Source: Colwellia ponticola (GTDB lineage: Bacteria > Pseudomonadota > Gammaproteobacteria > Enterobacterales > Alteromonadaceae). Taken from it: a stretch of 64,000 nt of DNA. A program made the translations under genes and the position numbers. The notes beneath the pieces are model-generated. The model made no database searches, was not told the origin of the DNA, and was given only the letters and a program-made list of their open reading frames with translations. The stretch spans positions 62,001-126,000 of the forward strand of contig NZ_SZVP01000002.1 of assembly GCF_005885605.1 (NCBI RefSeq), given 5' to 3'. Positions within the stretch are counted from its first letter, which is position 1, and each line of letters starts with the position of its first letter. Positions 18,120 to 27,036 of the stretch are shown here, piece by piece.

Positions 18120-20474
18120 CTAGCTTGTGCTAATGTTAAAATCTTTTTTAAGTGCGCTAGTTAACGCTAATTTAAATTCAGCCATTGATTGATAACGCTT
18201 TTCAATATCTTTGTGCATGGCTTTATTGCAAATGCGCACGGCACTGATTGGCAGCTTAGTATTATGTTGATTAACAGCAGTGGCTTTTGTTTGGGTGATT
18301 TGATAGGCAACCGTAGCAATAGATTCACCTTCAAAAGGTAAATGACCACAAAGTAATTGATAAAAAGTCACCCCTAAACTAAAAATATCACTGCGCCCAT
18401 CAACCTGTAAACCCAATATTTGCTCTGGCGACATATAGTAAGGACTGCCCATAATAATACCCGTGCGGGTTTTACTGTGGTCACTGACGTAGGCTATGCC
18501 AAAATCAGTTACCGTTACTTTGAGTAAGTCATCATCATAAATAATGTTAGCGGGTTTGATATCTCTGTGGACTACGTTTTGACGATGAGCGTAATCTAGC
18601 GCATCGGTTATCTGAGTTAATAGTTGATAAACTAAGGGGATAGGAAGAGTTTGCCCTGGTTGAGTAAATAACGATAAAGGCGCACCAGTGAGTAAATCCA
18701 TAGCAATATAGCCTAAATGATTATCTTCTCCGACATCGTAAATAGTAACTATATTAGCGTGACTTAAACCACCGGCGGTTTGTGCTTCTCTAAAAAAGCG
18801 TTGCTTAGCTTGTTCAAACTCTGGTGAATCTACTTCATCACTCAATTGTAATGTCTTTATCGCAACATGGCGGTTTATTTTAGGATCAACCCCTTGATAC
18901 ACAATGCCCATTGCCCCTTTACCTAAAATAGCTTCAACTTGGTAACGTCCAAAACTTTTAATACCGCTGTTATTAAGGCTTATAGTTTGAGTATGGTTAC
19001 CTTTATTACCGATACTTTCAACGCTAGTACCTTCAGAAATAGGGGGCTCACTGCTTGTTTCTGATTCACTCAAGCTTGTACTTTGTACCTGTTTATATTC
19101 TACAGCGGTCTGTGTTGCTAACGCGTTATTAATCGGTTTTTTAGCTACTGACGATGACTTATTAAATGACAGTAATTTTCGATAATTTACCGCTTTCTTT
19201 AGCTTTTTAATTAAAATACTTCCCTCTTCATCTTTGCTTGTATTTTTAGTCGTCGTTGTTATTTGAGACTTATGCTGATAGTTAAGCGCTGCTTGAAAGA
19301 GTTTGTATTCACGTTGATAAGCAAAAGCAAATAGCCAAGTGCCCAACATAACCATGATGATCGGCATAATTTCAAGCCATTGCTGCAGGGTAAATAAAAC
19401 ATATTGCGCGACAATAAGTAATGCTATGTAGCTAAAAATTATGATTGATTGCTGTTTTAATGGATGTTTACTCATGAACCCGATTAAAACAATAGCGAGT
19501 AATAATAATAACCAAGTACACAAAACCGTTAGTAAGCTCTGATAACGATAATCGTTTTGCAGTAATTTATTTACTAAGGGAGGGAGTATTTTATGTAACG
19601 ATTGATGGTTATCAGTAATAATAATAACTTTGTATTTCGTTATTTTATTCGTGTGTGATGTTAATGAGTATTGCTTCATAAACTCATTCGCAGTAATTAG
19701 TCTGGCATCATTGGTAGTTGATTGTTTTTGTAATTGTTTTTCATTAGCTAGTTGCTTAGCTGTTGGGAGCTCTGCTGATACAAAAACTTCACCAAAAAAA
19801 CCTAACGGTAATTGATTAGCGGTTAAGTTTGTTTGATTGATAAGCGTTAACTGCCAATCTTGCTTAATGTGCAAAGCTTTACTTTGACTTAGCTGCCTTA
19901 ATAGCTCGCCAGGTAAACTCAGGTATAGCTTGCCTTGTTGCTGCCATACTAAGGGAAAGCTTTGTCGTTCATTTTGCAATAAAGGCGAAAAAATAAAGTG
20001 CTTGGAAATTAACAGTTCAGCATTAGGCTGTGATGAAAAACGAAACCAATTAAGTAGAGGAGAAAAAATCATTGTTGCTTGCGGTTTTAACGGTGATGCA
20101 GAGCTAACATGCTTTGAGTCGATGATGATTTTATTGTTACGAGGGTAACGCGATAAATAAGCCTTGAGCTTTTTGATAAATGCTGAAGACGGTTGACCTA
20201 AAAGCACGACTTGGCTATTTTTGTGATATGACAACAGCGCTGTTACGTCGGTTATATCTGGCTCGTTAAAGTCTGATTGTACCGTTAAAACCTCACTGGC
20301 GACTAAGTTCATGTTATTGTCTAGCGTGGCAGCAGGTTGTTTAAGCCAATCACTAGTTAACTGGTTTACAACGTTTAATCCGCCAATTGACACATACCAA
20401 AAGCTAAACCCCCAGAATAATAAGAGCAGGTAAAACCAACCCGTATGATAAATGGGTAGAATAGGTTTGTTCAT
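18120..20474 (-). CDS. Membrane serine/threonine protein kinase with extracytoplasmic sensor region
   Basis: From ATG 20474 the protein has 784 residues. One membrane segment lies at about 10-30, then a periplasmic region of about 280 residues, then three membrane segments between about 312 and 388, a Ser-rich linker and a C-terminal Hanks-type kinase from about residue 508. The kinase has GKGAMGIVYQG, VAIKTL, HRDIKPANI near 635, DFGIAYV and SPYYMSPEQ. The order TM-sensor-3TM resembles CHASE2 receptors, but the sensor sequence is not clearly CHASE2. A longer frame starting at 20627 is unlikely because its first 51 codons overlap tadA and pass through an Asn repeat. The PP2C gene follows. Confidence 0.88.
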   Translation of the reverse strand: MNKPILPIYHTGWFYLLLLFWGFSFWYVSIGGLNVVNQLTSDWLKQPAATLDNNMNLVASEVLTVQSDFNEPDITDVTALLSYHKNSQVVLLGQPSSAFIKKLKAYLSRYPRNNKIIIDSKHVSSASPLKPQATMIFSPLLNWFRFSSQPNAELLISKHFIFSPLLQNERQSFPLVWQQQGKLYLSLPGELLRQLSQSKALHIKQDWQLTLINQTNLTANQLPLGFFGEVFVSAELPTAKQLANEKQLQKQSTTNDARLITANEFMKQYSLTSHTNKITKYKVIIITDNHQSLHKILPPLVNKLLQNDYRYQSLLTVLCTWLLLLLAIVLIGFMSKHPLKQQSIIIFSYIALLIVAQYVLFTLQQWLEIMPIIMVMLGTWLFAFAYQREYKLFQAALNYQHKSQITTTTKNTSKDEEGSILIKKLKKAVNYRKLLSFNKSSSVAKKPINNALATQTAVEYKQVQSTSLSESETSSEPPISEGTSVESIGNKGNHTQTISLNNSGIKSFGRYQVEAILGKGAMGIVYQGVDPKINRHVAIKTLQLSDEVDSPEFEQAKQRFFREAQTAGGLSHANIVTIYDVGEDNHLGYIAMDLLTGAPLSLFTQPGQTLPIPLVYQLLTQITDALDYAHRQNVVHRDIKPANIIYDDDLLKVTVTDFGIAYVSDHSKTRTGIIMGSPYYMSPEQILGLQVDGRSDIFSLGVTFYQLLCGHLPFEGESIATVAYQITQTKATAVNQHNTKLPISAVRICNKAMHKDIEKRYQSMAEFKLALTSALKKDFNISTS

Positions 20475-20490
20475 GTGTCGTAAAAGCCTT

Positions 20491-20526
20491 TTGTTATTGT
20501 TATTGTTATTGTTATTGTTATTGTTA
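20491..20526. repeat. Hexanucleotide repeat (TTGTTA)x6 upstream of the kinase gene
   Basis: Six perfect TTGTTA units fill most of the gap between the tadA stop (20530) and the kinase ATG (20474). On the coding strand this is a (TAACAA) tract just ahead of the ribosome-site region. Six-base units are prone to slippage and could tune expression. Confidence 0.95.
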
Positions 20527-20529
20527 TTT

Positions 20530-21105
20530 TTAGTCGCATTTACCGGTAACAGTCGCTGCTTTAGCTGCTTTTTTTGCTTGTTTTTTTTCTTTTCTGCGAC
20601 GTTTGAAAAAAGCGGAAAGTAGCTCACTGCACTGGGCTTGCATAACCCCTGAGTGTACCTCTACTTGGTGATTCAACTGTGCAGTATTCATTAGATTAAA
20701 AGCACTACCGGCTGAACCTGTTTTAAAATCGTGACAGGCATAAACTAAGCGCTTTATACGACTATGCACTAATAGTCCTGCGCACATAGGGCAGGGCTCA
20801 AGTGTTACATACAAGGTACAATCAAGTAAGCGGTAGTTATTTAATAACTTACCTGCTTGCCTAATGGCATTCATCTCAGCATGGCTTGACGGGTCGTGTA
20901 GCATAATGGACTGGTTAAAGCCCTCAGCAATGATTTTTCCTTGGTGCACAACTACAGCGCCAACAGGAATTTCATCATGTTGCTCCGCTTGTTGCGCTAA
21001 GGCAAAAGCTCTTTGCATAAAAACCAAATCAAGCTGCTTCTGTTCTTCAGCGCTTTGTGTTACTAATAGCGTTAAGGGGGAGTTTATTAAACTTGGATCG
21101 TTCAC
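20530..21105 (-). CDS. tadA: tRNA-specific adenosine-34 deaminase
   Basis: TadA converts the wobble adenosine of tRNA-Arg(ACG) to inosine. The zinc and catalytic residues are H75 and E77 in SHAEMNAI and C105/C108 in EPCPMCAG. At 191 residues it is longer than E. coli TadA, with about 18 extra residues at the N-terminus and a Lys/Ala-rich tail after FFKRRRKEKKQ. The start codon is GTG at 21105, overlapping the hemW TGA (GTGA), so the two are coupled. M30 is an internal alternative. In E. coli tadA neighbours mltF; here a kinase and phosphatase lie between them. Confidence 0.94.
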   Translation of the reverse strand: MNDPSLINSPLTLLVTQSAEEQKQLDLVFMQRAFALAQQAEQHDEIPVGAVVVHQGKIIAEGFNQSIMLHDPSSHAEMNAIRQAGKLLNNYRLLDCTLYVTLEPCPMCAGLLVHSRIKRLVYACHDFKTGSAGSAFNLMNTAQLNHQVEVHSGVMQAQCSELLSAFFKRRRKEKKQAKKAAKAATVTGKCD

Positions 21106-22289
21106 AAGAACATCTCCAGCAAATCATTTAAGTAGCGCTGGCCTGTTTGAGTGACTTGCCAATGTTGCTCATGGTTTATCATTTGAGCAACCATTAATCC
21201 TTTTTGTTGTGCTTGTTCGAGTAAAGGTAATACGACATTGATACTTACCCCGGTACTTGTTTGAAATTGACTAACACTAAAGGCGCTGTGTAGCCTAAGT
21301 TGGTTCATCATAAATTCAAAGGGACGATCTGCATCGCTGACCTCAGTTAATTGATCTAAAAAATCACGATGGTTATCTAAGTAACCTTTTGGGTGTTTTA
21401 CTTTTACAGTGCGCATAATTTTTTGTGTGCGACTATCGGTTATTTTACCGTGAGCTCCACAGCCAATGCCAAGGTAATCGCCATATTGCCAATAATTTAT
21501 ATTATGTTGGCATTGATAACCGGGCTTAGCGTAAGCAGAAATTTCATATTGTTGATAACCTGCGGCATTAAGTAACTTTACTCCTTGCTCTTGAATTTCC
21601 CATAAAACGTCGTCAACCGGTAATTTAGGCGGTTTTGAATAAAAAATGGTATTGGGTTCAATGGTTAATTGATACCAAGAAATATGGTTAGGGTTTAAAC
21701 TGATTGCTGTTTTGAGATCATCTAGCGCATTATCTATTGATTGATTAGGTAAGCCGTGCATTAAATCTAAGTTAAAACTGGTTACGCCGCTGTCAGTGGC
21801 TAATTTTGCCGCTATTTTGGCTTGGTCACTATCATGGATACGACCAAGTTTAATCAGTTTATCTGAAGAAAAACTTTGGACACCAATAGATAGCCTGTTA
21901 ACACCTGCATTGAAAAAGCCAATAAATTTGTCAGCTTCAACAGTACCGGGGTTTGCCTCTAAGGTTATTTCTATGTCTGTTTTATGCTCAAAGCGGCTAA
22001 GTACCTGCTTAAGTAAACTTTTAATTGATGCTGCAGCGAATAAACTAGGCGTACCACCACCAATAAATATTGAATGTAACGGACGCTTAGCTAAATCAAA
22101 GCGGGCAATATCGCTATCTAAGTCAGCTATTAAAGCGGTTATATAATCTTGCTCAGGAATAGCACTTTTTACTTCGTGAGAATTAAAATCACAATAAGGG
22201 CATTTTTCTACGCACCAGGGAATATGTATATAAAGTGATAGCGGCTGATTTTTTAATGGTTCTACCATAAGATAAAGGCTCGAATTCAC
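21102..22289 (-). CDS. hemW: Radical SAM heme chaperone HemW
   Basis: HemW is a radical SAM protein that binds heme and a 4Fe-4S cluster and delivers heme to respiratory enzymes. It was long annotated as oxygen-independent coproporphyrinogen oxidase. The cluster ligands are C26, C30 and C33 in PWCVEKCPYCDF. IFIGGGTPSLF, EANPGTVE and RLSIGVQSF are further family motifs, and a HemW C-terminal winged domain follows. The first codon is GTG 22289, two bases after the rdgB stop; ATG 22268 is an alternative that still precedes the core. It is in the operon rdgB-hemW-tadA. Confidence 0.94.
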   Translation of the reverse strand: MNSSLYLMVEPLKNQPLSLYIHIPWCVEKCPYCDFNSHEVKSAIPEQDYITALIADLDSDIARFDLAKRPLHSIFIGGGTPSLFAAASIKSLLKQVLSRFEHKTDIEITLEANPGTVEADKFIGFFNAGVNRLSIGVQSFSSDKLIKLGRIHDSDQAKIAAKLATDSGVTSFNLDLMHGLPNQSIDNALDDLKTAISLNPNHISWYQLTIEPNTIFYSKPPKLPVDDVLWEIQEQGVKLLNAAGYQQYEISAYAKPGYQCQHNINYWQYGDYLGIGCGAHGKITDSRTQKIMRTVKVKHPKGYLDNHRDFLDQLTEVSDADRPFEFMMNQLRLHSAFSVSQFQTSTGVSINVVLPLLEQAQQKGLMVAQMINHEQHWQVTQTGQRYLNDLLEMFL

Positions 22290-22291
22290 GG

Positions 22292-22903
22292 TTAATCTTT
22301 TATTAAAGCAAGCTTTTTAACTAACTTAGCCAAGGCTTGACCACGATGACTACGCTGATTTTTTACCTCACGGGATAGCTCTGCGGAGGTCATTTGTAAA
22401 TCGCTTTGCCAAAAGATAGGATCATAGCCAAAGCCTTGTTCACCTTGCTTATTTCTAGTAATTGAACCTTGCCATACGCCATGACAAATAAGAGGTGTTG
22501 GGTCATTTTCATGTTTCATATACACTAAAACAGAATGAAAACGTGCTGTGCGTAATTCATCAGGAGTATTCATTAATGCAGCTAATAGCTTGTTGATATT
22601 ATCATCATCGCTCACCGGTCCTTCAGTGATGTCTGCTGCATATCTAGCTGAGTAAACGCCTGGCGAACCATTAAGTGCATCGACTTCTAAGCCAGAGTCA
22701 TCAGCAATAGCGGGTAAGCCGGTTATTTTAGCAGCATGACGGGCTTTAATGATCGCGTTTTCGACGAAGGTAGTCCCTGTTTCTGCAACATCTGCAACAT
22801 CAAATTCACTCTGCGGTATTATTTCAATGGAGTGCTCAGCCAATAAATGGGCTAACTCTTTTACTTTACCTTGATTTCCTGTGGCTAATACAATTTTTGA
22901 CAT
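22292..22903 (-). CDS. rdgB: XTP/dITP diphosphatase (non-canonical purine NTP pyrophosphatase)
   Basis: RdgB hydrolyses XTP, ITP and dITP to monophosphates and keeps deaminated purines out of DNA and RNA. This 203-residue protein has VLATGNQGKVKELAHLL at the N-terminus, ADDSGLEVDALNGSPGVYSARYA in the centre and GFGYDPIF and SHRGQAL toward the end, all family hallmarks. It is the first gene of the rdgB-hemW-tadA unit; a terminator for the next operon lies just upstream. Confidence 0.96.
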   Translation of the reverse strand: MSKIVLATGNQGKVKELAHLLAEHSIEIIPQSEFDVADVAETGTTFVENAIIKARHAAKITGLPAIADDSGLEVDALNGSPGVYSARYAADITEGPVSDDDNINKLLAALMNTPDELRTARFHSVLVYMKHENDPTPLICHGVWQGSITRNKQGEQGFGYDPIFWQSDLQMTSAELSREVKNQRSHRGQALAKLVKKLALIKD

Positions 22904-22976
22904 GTCAGATACCTGTGTGTGCTTTAATAAGCGGCTATTCTATCTTAAGTAGTGATCATTCGCTAAAGTTAACCGC

Positions 22977-23008
22977 AAAAAAAAGAGCTTTAAAAAGCTC
23001 TTTTTTTG
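22977..23008 (-). terminator. Terminator after the DUF4426 gene
   Basis: The stem AAAGAGCTTT with AAAGCTCTTT (22982-22991, 22994-23003) has A/T tracts on both sides. On the minus strand it gives a hairpin followed by a U run, ending the yggS-proC-yggT-DUF4426 transcription unit before rdgB. Confidence 0.88.
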
Positions 23009-23044
23009 TTTTTCTTACGCTAAAGTAGCGAATGAAATTGGCTA

Positions 23045-23485
23045 TTAGTCGACATAAAAAATTTGTGAAAACTTCAATTGTTGCTTTTCTTTACCGTCAT
23101 TGAGCATAATAGTAAAGTGTAGTGTTTCTTCATTACTATAATTAACCTGGGCAAGGTAATAAATGGCCTCACCTTCTTTTACTTCGGTAAATTCTAAGTC
23201 TTTAAATTGCCCTAGGTTATTTTTTGCTTCACCAGTAATACTCACTACTTTAGCGGGGTGACCTGGTTGGCTATTATCTAAGACTGAAATATTAACTAAG
23301 CCATTATAACGACTACGAGTAATACCATACGCTTTAGCAACTTCAGGGGTAAAAAAAGTAGAACCAATAGCCATGTAATGCACATTCATTGACCCGAGTT
23401 TTTTCATGTTTTCAGCATTAACAGTCGCCATCATACATAAGCTAAGGCTAAAAGCGAACAGTAGTTTTATCATTGAAGTTTTCAT
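23045..23485 (-). CDS. DUF4426 exported protein
   Basis: From ATG 23485 (GGGAG before it) the protein has 146 residues with a Sec signal peptide (MKTSMIKLLFAFSLSLCMMATVNA). The mature part contains MNVHYMAIGSTFFTPEVAKAYGITRSRYNGLVNISV, in pieces typical of the DUF4426 family, which commonly sits in the yggS-proC-yggT neighbourhood of gammaproteobacteria. It is probably a periplasmic beta-sandwich of unknown function. An in-frame upstream ATG at 23521 would put twelve residues before the signal peptide and is rejected. Confidence 0.82.
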   Translation of the reverse strand: MKTSMIKLLFAFSLSLCMMATVNAENMKKLGSMNVHYMAIGSTFFTPEVAKAYGITRSRYNGLVNISVLDNSQPGHPAKVVSITGEAKNNLGQFKDLEFTEVKEGEAIYYLAQVNYSNEETLHFTIMLNDGKEKQQLKFSQIFYVD

Positions 23486-23575
23486 ATGACTCTCCCAAAA
23501 TAGAATGGTGCAGCACAGCACTGTATCTGTGTGTATATCAGTATAGAGCAGTGCTAAAGAATGGTTAACCCTACT

Positions 23576-24121
23576 TTATAAAAAAGCCCAGTAAGGTAGT
23601 GAGTTCGACAGTAATATATTAATGACATTCATCAGTAAAAACGCAACCAACATAGATAAATCCAACCCCCCCATATTAGGTATTATTTTACGAATAGGGT
23701 TTAAAAAAGGTTCTGTTAATTGGCTAAGCACCATTAAAGTAGCATTATAACCTTGCACAACCCAACTCATCACCGCCATGATAATCATAATAACAAACAG
23801 TAAGAACCCTGCTTGTTTTATCAATACCAGCAAACCTATATAAAAAGATAACACACCTAAGCTCTCACCAGATAAAGCGGCTAAGCTAAAGAACTTTAAT
23901 GTTGCTACTATATAGGCAAGTATTATGGTTGATAAATCTACGCCACCTAACCCTGGAATTATGCGTCGCATTGGTACGACTAATGGGTTACTGACCTTAA
24001 CTATAAACTGGCTTAATGGGTTATAAAAGTCTGCTTTAGCCCACTGTAGCCAAACGCGCATGATTAAAATCATTAATAAGGCGTCGAAGGCGAATCTAAG
24101 CAAGTAAGTAATTACTTCCAT
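23576..24121 (-). CDS. yggT: YggT-family membrane protein
   Basis: This 181-residue protein has the two-fold YggT repeat. Each half has hydrophobic helices followed by a conserved amphipathic stretch, first NPLVVPMRRIIPGLGGVDLS and then EPFLNPIRKIIPNMGGLDLS. About four membrane segments are predicted by eye. The family is involved in membrane homeostasis or osmotic tolerance and is often coded with proC and yggS, as here. The exact function is unknown. Confidence 0.92.
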   Translation of the reverse strand: MEVITYLLRFAFDALLMILIMRVWLQWAKADFYNPLSQFIVKVSNPLVVPMRRIIPGLGGVDLSTIILAYIVATLKFFSLAALSGESLGVLSFYIGLLVLIKQAGFLLFVIMIIMAVMSWVVQGYNATLMVLSQLTEPFLNPIRKIIPNMGGLDLSMLVAFLLMNVINILLSNSLPYWAFL

Positions 24122-24170
24122 TGTTTTTCCTCTAATTATGTAATAAGTATTACGTATATAGGTAACTTAG

Positions 24171-24992
24171 TTACTTAGCCATTTCTTCAGCACGGGCGAT
24201 AGCAGCATCCATAGCATTTTTTACCATAGCGGCTAAACCATCGTGTTTAAATTGTTCTATCGCCGCATGTGTGGTGCCGCCTTTAGAGGTCACATTACCA
24301 CGTAACTCAGTAATAGAAGCACTATTATGGGCAACCATTTGCGCCGACCCTAATGCCGTTTGCTGTACCAACATACGGCTTTCTTGGTCAGTAAAACCGT
24401 AGGCTTTTGCTTGTTGCTCCATCGCTTCCATAAATAAGAAAAAATAAGCCGGTGCAGAGCCTGCAACCGCGATAATGTTATTAATTTTATCTTCAGTGTC
24501 GAGCCAAATACTTTTACCAACAGCGTTAGTAATTTTTTCGGCATTAACTTTTTGCTCTGCAGTGACTTCACTAGAGGCAAATAAACCACTCATACCAAGA
24601 CCAAGCTGTGATGGTGTATTAGGCATTACGCGTACAACAGGTGCAGAGCTTGTGCTTTGCTCTGTTGCTAGCGCAGATTGTATTTGCGCAACCGTTGTAC
24701 CGGCAGCTACAGAAATAAACAGTTTACCTTCAATAGTGATTGCTTGGCTTATTTGCTGACAAACATCACCTATAAAGTGTGGTTTAACACAAAGCACAAT
24801 AATATTAGCGAACTCACTTGCTTTGATGTTATCACTGGTGTGTAAAACACCAAATTCGTTTGATAAATCAAGCCTTTTTGCTTCAGAAGGATTTGCAACG
24901 ATAATATTTTCTGGGGTAATACCAGAATTAACTAAACCAATAATAATAGCGCGTGCCATATTACCAGCACCTATAAAGGCAATTTTATTCAT
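24171..24992 (-). CDS. proC: Pyrroline-5-carboxylate reductase
   Basis: ProC performs the last step of proline synthesis, NAD(P)H reduction of pyrroline-5-carboxylate. The Rossmann motif IAFIGAGNMARAIIIGL opens the 273-residue protein, VRVMPNTPSQLGLGMSGLFA is the middle signature, and GSAPAYFFLFMEA and LRGNVTSKGGTTHAAIEQF are the C-terminal dimer and substrate motifs. AGGA lies upstream of the ATG. It is in the run yggS-proC-yggT-DUF4426. Confidence 0.97.
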   Translation of the reverse strand: MNKIAFIGAGNMARAIIIGLVNSGITPENIIVANPSEAKRLDLSNEFGVLHTSDNIKASEFANIIVLCVKPHFIGDVCQQISQAITIEGKLFISVAAGTTVAQIQSALATEQSTSSAPVVRVMPNTPSQLGLGMSGLFASSEVTAEQKVNAEKITNAVGKSIWLDTEDKINNIIAVAGSAPAYFFLFMEAMEQQAKAYGFTDQESRMLVQQTALGSAQMVAHNSASITELRGNVTSKGGTTHAAIEQFKHDGLAAMVKNAMDAAIARAEEMAK

Positions 24993-25014
24993 AAGAGTTT
25001 TTTCCTATTAACGA

Positions 25015-25737
25015 TTAAATTTTATTTGCGCGAGCACCAAAAATAGCTGTGCCAATTCTTACCATGGTTGAGCCGTGTGCCACAGCAATATCTAAATCAT
25101 CCGACATGCCAAGAGAAAGAGTGTCAACACTAGGGTATTGTTGTTTTAGTTCGATAAATAATTGCTGCATTTGTTCATAACAAGCCTTTGGCGCATTTTT
25201 TTCAGGCACAGCCATTAAGCCGCGCAAGGTTAGCTTATCACAGTTATCAACTATTTTAGCGAGAGAAAAAACGTCTTCAACATTGACACCTGATTTAGAC
25301 GCTTCATTACTGATATTCACTTGTAAACAAATGTTTAGCGGCGTATTGTTATCATTATCATCTTGCAAGTGTTGGTTTAAACGCAGTGCTATTTTCTCTC
25401 TATCGACACTATGAACCCAAGCAAAATTACTGGCAATTTGTTTCGTTTTATTTGATTGAATAGGACCAATAAAGTGCCAAGTTAACTCTGGTAAATGCGC
25501 TAATATTGCTATTTTATCGACTGCTTCTTGCAGATAATTTTCACCAAAATCATGTTGTCCTGCTAAATATGCCTGTTCAATAAGTGTTGCAGGTTTAGTT
25601 TTACTTACCGCCAGTAATAATACAGGTGAAGACGGTATTAATTCTGATGAGTTAGACGGCGTTATTCGCCCACTCTTTTGGCAAGCCTGTGCTATTTGGC
25701 GCTTAATGGTCTCAATATTGTTTTTAATGGTTGTCAT
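25015..25737 (-). CDS. yggS: YggS-family pyridoxal phosphate homeostasis protein
   Basis: This is a PLP-carrier protein of the alanine racemase fold without racemase activity. The PLP lysine is K46 in LLAVSKTKPAT. FGENYLQEAVDKI, WHFIGPIQSNK, VNISNEASKSGV and LSLGMSDDLDIAVAHGSTMVRIGTAIFG are all family motifs, split here for length. It is first in the minus-strand unit and faces pilT. Confidence 0.94.
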   Translation of the reverse strand: MTTIKNNIETIKRQIAQACQKSGRITPSNSSELIPSSPVLLLAVSKTKPATLIEQAYLAGQHDFGENYLQEAVDKIAILAHLPELTWHFIGPIQSNKTKQIASNFAWVHSVDREKIALRLNQHLQDDNDNNTPLNICLQVNISNEASKSGVNVEDVFSLAKIVDNCDKLTLRGLMAVPEKNAPKACYEQMQQLFIELKQQYPSVDTLSLGMSDDLDIAVAHGSTMVRIGTAIFGARANKI

Positions 25738-25783
25738 AGGGTTTATGCTAAATTATGTTAATTTACGTTGTTATGTGAGAAGT

Positions 25784-25800
25784 ATAACCTATTAGGTTAT
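25784..25800. promoter_or_regulatory. Palindrome in the yggS-pilT divergent region
   Basis: ATAACCTATTAGGTTAT has perfect 8-bp arms around one base. It is operator-like and about 50 bases before yggS. The bound factor is unknown and chance occurrence in A+T-rich DNA is possible. Confidence 0.4.
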
Positions 25801-25945
25801 CACCTTTTAACCATTACCTGTAGACAGTACCTTTAGATCATACTTCGATAAGTTATTACTCGCAGCAATGTGCAGATAATTAGTGAAAGTAGTATAAAAT
25901 ACTATGTAAATTACTTTACTTACCACTTTTAGCAAAGAGGCTTTT

Positions 25946-26989
25946 ATGGATATTACCGAATTACTCGCATTTAGTGTGCAGCATAACGCATCAGATTTAC
26001 ATTTATCAGCAGGTACGCCACCCGCTATTCGCGTTGATGGAGATGTCCGTAGACTTAATATTCCTGCTTTTGATGCTAAAGATGTTAATGCCTTAGTGTA
26101 TGACATTATGAATGATCGTCAACGTAAAGAGTATGAAGAAAATTTAGAGGTCGATTTCTCTTTTGAAGTCCCTAATTTAGCACGCTTTAGGGTGAATGCT
26201 TTTAATCAAAATAGAGGGCCAGCAGCGGTATTTCGTACTATTCCAAGTAAAGTTATGTCACTTGACGAATTAGGTTGCCCAGAGATATTTCGTGAGATAT
26301 CAGATATGCCACGTGGTTTAGTGTTAGTTACCGGCCCTACCGGCTCAGGTAAATCAACCACGTTAGCTGCCATGGTTGACTATATTAATGATTATAAACA
26401 TGATCATATTCTTACCATTGAAGATCCGATAGAGTTTGTCCACGAAAACAAAAAATGTCTTATTAATCAGCGAGAAGTTCACCGTGACACCTTAAGTTTT
26501 TCAGCAGCGTTGCGCTCAGCTTTACGTGAAGATCCTGATGTTATACTCGTTGGTGAAATGCGAGATTTAGAAACTATTCGTTTAGCGATGACTGCAGCAG
26601 AAACAGGTCATTTAGTTTTTGGTACGTTACATACTACATCAGCACCAAAAACGATTGACCGTATTATTGATGTATTTCCCGGCGAAGAAAAGTCTATGGT
26701 TCGCTCCATGTTATCAGAGTCATTGCGAGCGGTTATTTCTCAATGCTTAATTAAAAAAGTTGGTGGTGGTCGAGTTGCTGCTCATGAAATTATGATTGGT
26801 GTTCCCGCCATTCGAAACCTTATTCGTGAAGATAAAATCGCCCAAATGTACTCTGCTATTCAAACAGGTATGCAACATGGCATGCAAACGATGGATCAAT
26901 GTCTACAAAACCTTGTTAACCGAGGTATTATTACCAAACAAGATGCGATGGAAAAAGCGGTTGATAAAAATCAATTTTCAGGTTTTTAA
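25946..26989 (+). CDS. pilT: Type IV pilus retraction ATPase PilT
   Basis: PilT is the hexameric motor that depolymerises type IV pili for twitching and DNA uptake. At 347 residues it has the usual length. The N-terminal PAS-like domain contains ASDLHLSAGTPPAIRVDG, Walker A is GPTGSGKST at 130-138, the Asp box includes ILTIEDPIEFVH, and Walker B is DVILVGEMRD followed by AAETGHLVFGTLHTTSA. GAGG lies six bases before the ATG, and a TATAAA-like -10 lies about 55 bases upstream. The yggS-pilT-pilU arrangement is common in gammaproteobacteria. Confidence 0.97.
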   Translation: MDITELLAFSVQHNASDLHLSAGTPPAIRVDGDVRRLNIPAFDAKDVNALVYDIMNDRQRKEYEENLEVDFSFEVPNLARFRVNAFNQNRGPAAVFRTIPSKVMSLDELGCPEIFREISDMPRGLVLVTGPTGSGKSTTLAAMVDYINDYKHDHILTIEDPIEFVHENKKCLINQREVHRDTLSFSAALRSALREDPDVILVGEMRDLETIRLAMTAAETGHLVFGTLHTTSAPKTIDRIIDVFPGEEKSMVRSMLSESLRAVISQCLIKKVGGGRVAAHEIMIGVPAIRNLIREDKIAQMYSAIQTGMQHGMQTMDQCLQNLVNRGIITKQDAMEKAVDKNQFSGF

Positions 26990-27036
26990 CGGTTGCTGAA
27001 TTCGCCAAGTGAATTAGATGTAATAAAGGATACTAA

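Noticed and set aside
20475-20627. 51-codon N-terminal extension of the kinase, including a poly-Asn run
   Set aside because: It overlaps the end of tadA by about 100 bases, starts without a ribosome site, and the membrane protein begins naturally at ATG 20474.
23486-23521. Upstream ATG for the DUF4426 protein
   Set aside because: It would place twelve residues ahead of a complete signal peptide, and the internal ATG has the better ribosome site.
25807-26106. Minus-strand 99-codon frame overlapping the pilT start
   Set aside because: It overlaps the pilT promoter and N-terminus, and no recognisable protein is encoded.
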